The notes under the pieces are model-generated. The model was not told the DNA's origin, did not search any database, and saw only the letters and a program-made list of their open reading frames with translations. Positions 39,661 to 40,036 of a DNA stretch of 40,036 nt are shown piece by piece. Within the stretch, counting starts at the first letter, position 1. Each line of letters begins with the position of its first letter. The DNA lies in contig JBIQLO010000004.1 of NCBI GenBank assembly GCA_044464175.1, positions 1 to 40,036 on the forward strand, written 5' to 3'. This stretch comes from JBIQLO01 sp044464175 (lineage in GTDB: Bacteria > Planctomycetota > Phycisphaerae > Tepidisphaerales > Tepidisphaeraceae). The translations under genes and the position numbers were made by a program.

Positions 39661-39938
39661 GACACCATCCCCTCGTGAATCAGCCACTGGTGGGCCGCCG
39701 GGGCGTCGGAACAGATCAGAAAGACCTCCTGAACGGTGCCGGTTCCGGTGTAGAGGCACTTGAGGCCCGCGCCGGTGGGGTATTGCACCTTGAGCCCGAG
39801 CGTGGTCTTGCCGTGGCGGACTTTGATGCGTCCAGGGACGATGCGGGTCACGTGGGGACACTCCTGTGCGATCCGGTCGAGGATGCGGTCCAACCCCCCT
39901 ACCCGGCCATGCTGACGTTTGATCCGGCCGAATTTCAT
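39657..39938 (-). CDS. Small conserved protein, DUF2103-like
   Basis: A 93-residue protein. RVGGLDRILDRIAQECPHVTRIVPGRIKVRHG, TGAGLKCLYTGTGTVQEVFLICSDAP follows the pattern of the DUF2103 predicted metal-binding family (PGRI near residue 35, a TxxGxK step and a final VQEVF). I first considered SUI1/YciH because of the translation-linked neighbour, but the SUI1 pattern is absent. It is the first gene of a coupled operon with Sua5 (ATGA overlap) and an SDR protein, preceded by TATAAT seven bases before the ATG and no Shine-Dalgarno. The family assignment is from recalled patterns and should be checked. Confidence 0.55.
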   Translation of the reverse strand: MKFGRIKRQHGRVGGLDRILDRIAQECPHVTRIVPGRIKVRHGKTTLGLKVQYPTGAGLKCLYTGTGTVQEVFLICSDAPAAHQWLIHEGMVS

Positions 39939-39945
39939 CGGGGGG

Positions 39946-39951
39946 ATTATA
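39946..39951 (-). promoter_or_regulatory. TATAAT -10 box for the leaderless DUF2103-Sua5-SDR operon
   Basis: A perfect TATAAT on the minus strand ends seven bases before the ATG at 39938, with only CCCCCCG between them and no -35 match. Confidence 0.5.
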
Positions 39952-39978
39952 GCGGAAGACGGGGGCGAAGGGATGGAG

Positions 39979-40026
39979 GGATGGGTTCGTTGGGAAATAC
40001 GCGCATTGGGTTCGCCTCGGGAAATC
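39979..40026 (-). repeat. Second copy of the dispersed GCGCGTATTTCCC repeat
   Basis: Read on the minus strand it contains CGAACCCAAT, GCGCGTATTTCCC, AACGAACCCA in the order found at 11781-11830. The match continues toward the window edge (CGATTTC on both), so the element may extend further. Confidence 0.65.
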
Positions 40027-40036
40027 GTTGTTTTTG

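Noticed and set aside
39657..39938. SUI1/YciH translation factor
   Set aside because: Size and Sua5 linkage suggested it, but the SUI1 core pattern is absent and the PGRI/VQEVF pattern fits DUF2103 better.
1..40036. CRISPR array, prophage, integrase or insertion-sequence transposase
   Set aside because: No regularly spaced identical repeats of 24-40 bases, no transposase or integrase frames, and no tRNA-linked attachment sites were seen.

Overview
The window (about 62% G+C by eye, densely packed, no rRNA, tRNA or CRISPR seen) looks like a chromosomal segment of a planctomycete-type bacterium, most likely Phycisphaerae. The signs are an H-X9-DG prepilin-like protein with an AFTLVELLVV N-terminus, secreted sialidase-like and GH42-like proteins, two tandem ClpP paralogues, an orphan nuoD, and a TatC with an extra periplasmic insert. 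The lineage call is inference; no marker rRNA is present.

Layout. 1-3 kb: 3' end of a secreted CBM9-like protein, metK with a hairpin terminator, and a small P-loop kinase. 3-8 kb (minus): a large secreted glycosidase-like protein, the Mg transporter mgtE and a GNAT acetyltransferase. 8-11.4 kb (plus): an amidohydrolase, a MenC/N-acylamino-acid-racemase-like enolase-superfamily enzyme and an M20 peptidase, a set that resembles the D- to L-amino acid conversion pathway. 11.4-11.9 kb: the only gene-free stretch above 300 bases, holding nested palindromes, a dispersed repeat and a near-consensus promoter for a prepilin-like gene followed by a secreted six-Asp-box sialidase-like protein. 13.8-16.9 kb (minus): ribD, lspA, gltA. 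17-18.2 kb: a membrane-anchored conserved hypothetical protein. 18.2-28.6 kb (minus): housekeeping run smc, ffh, ispF, cysS, clpP2, clpP1, a lipoprotein and a second GNAT. 28.9-33 kb: an HDOD protein (plus), then nuoD, tatC and an ABC ATPase (minus). 33.1-35 kb (plus): a sugar-phosphate isomerase/epimerase-like protein and a cytoplasmic sialidase-like protein in one operon. 35-40 kb: two small conserved genes, pabB, a PH-domain membrane protein and a coupled operon of a DUF2103-like protein, Sua5/YrdC and an NAD-dependent epimerase/reductase.

Non-coding signals. (1) Five intergenic sites carry inverted repeats built from tandem 7-base words with different word sequences. (2) REP-like double hairpins occur, two of which supply the TAG stop codon of the upstream gene. 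(3) A repeat near 11.8 kb recurs inverted at the right edge of the window. (4) At least five genes have a TATAAT-like box 6-8 bases before the ATG and no Shine-Dalgarno, implying leaderless mRNAs, while other genes have strong GGAGG sites. (5) The sign of GC skew on the plus strand changes near 33-36 kb regardless of gene direction. No single unprecedented multi-gene system was found; the most distinctive signals are these repeats and promoters.
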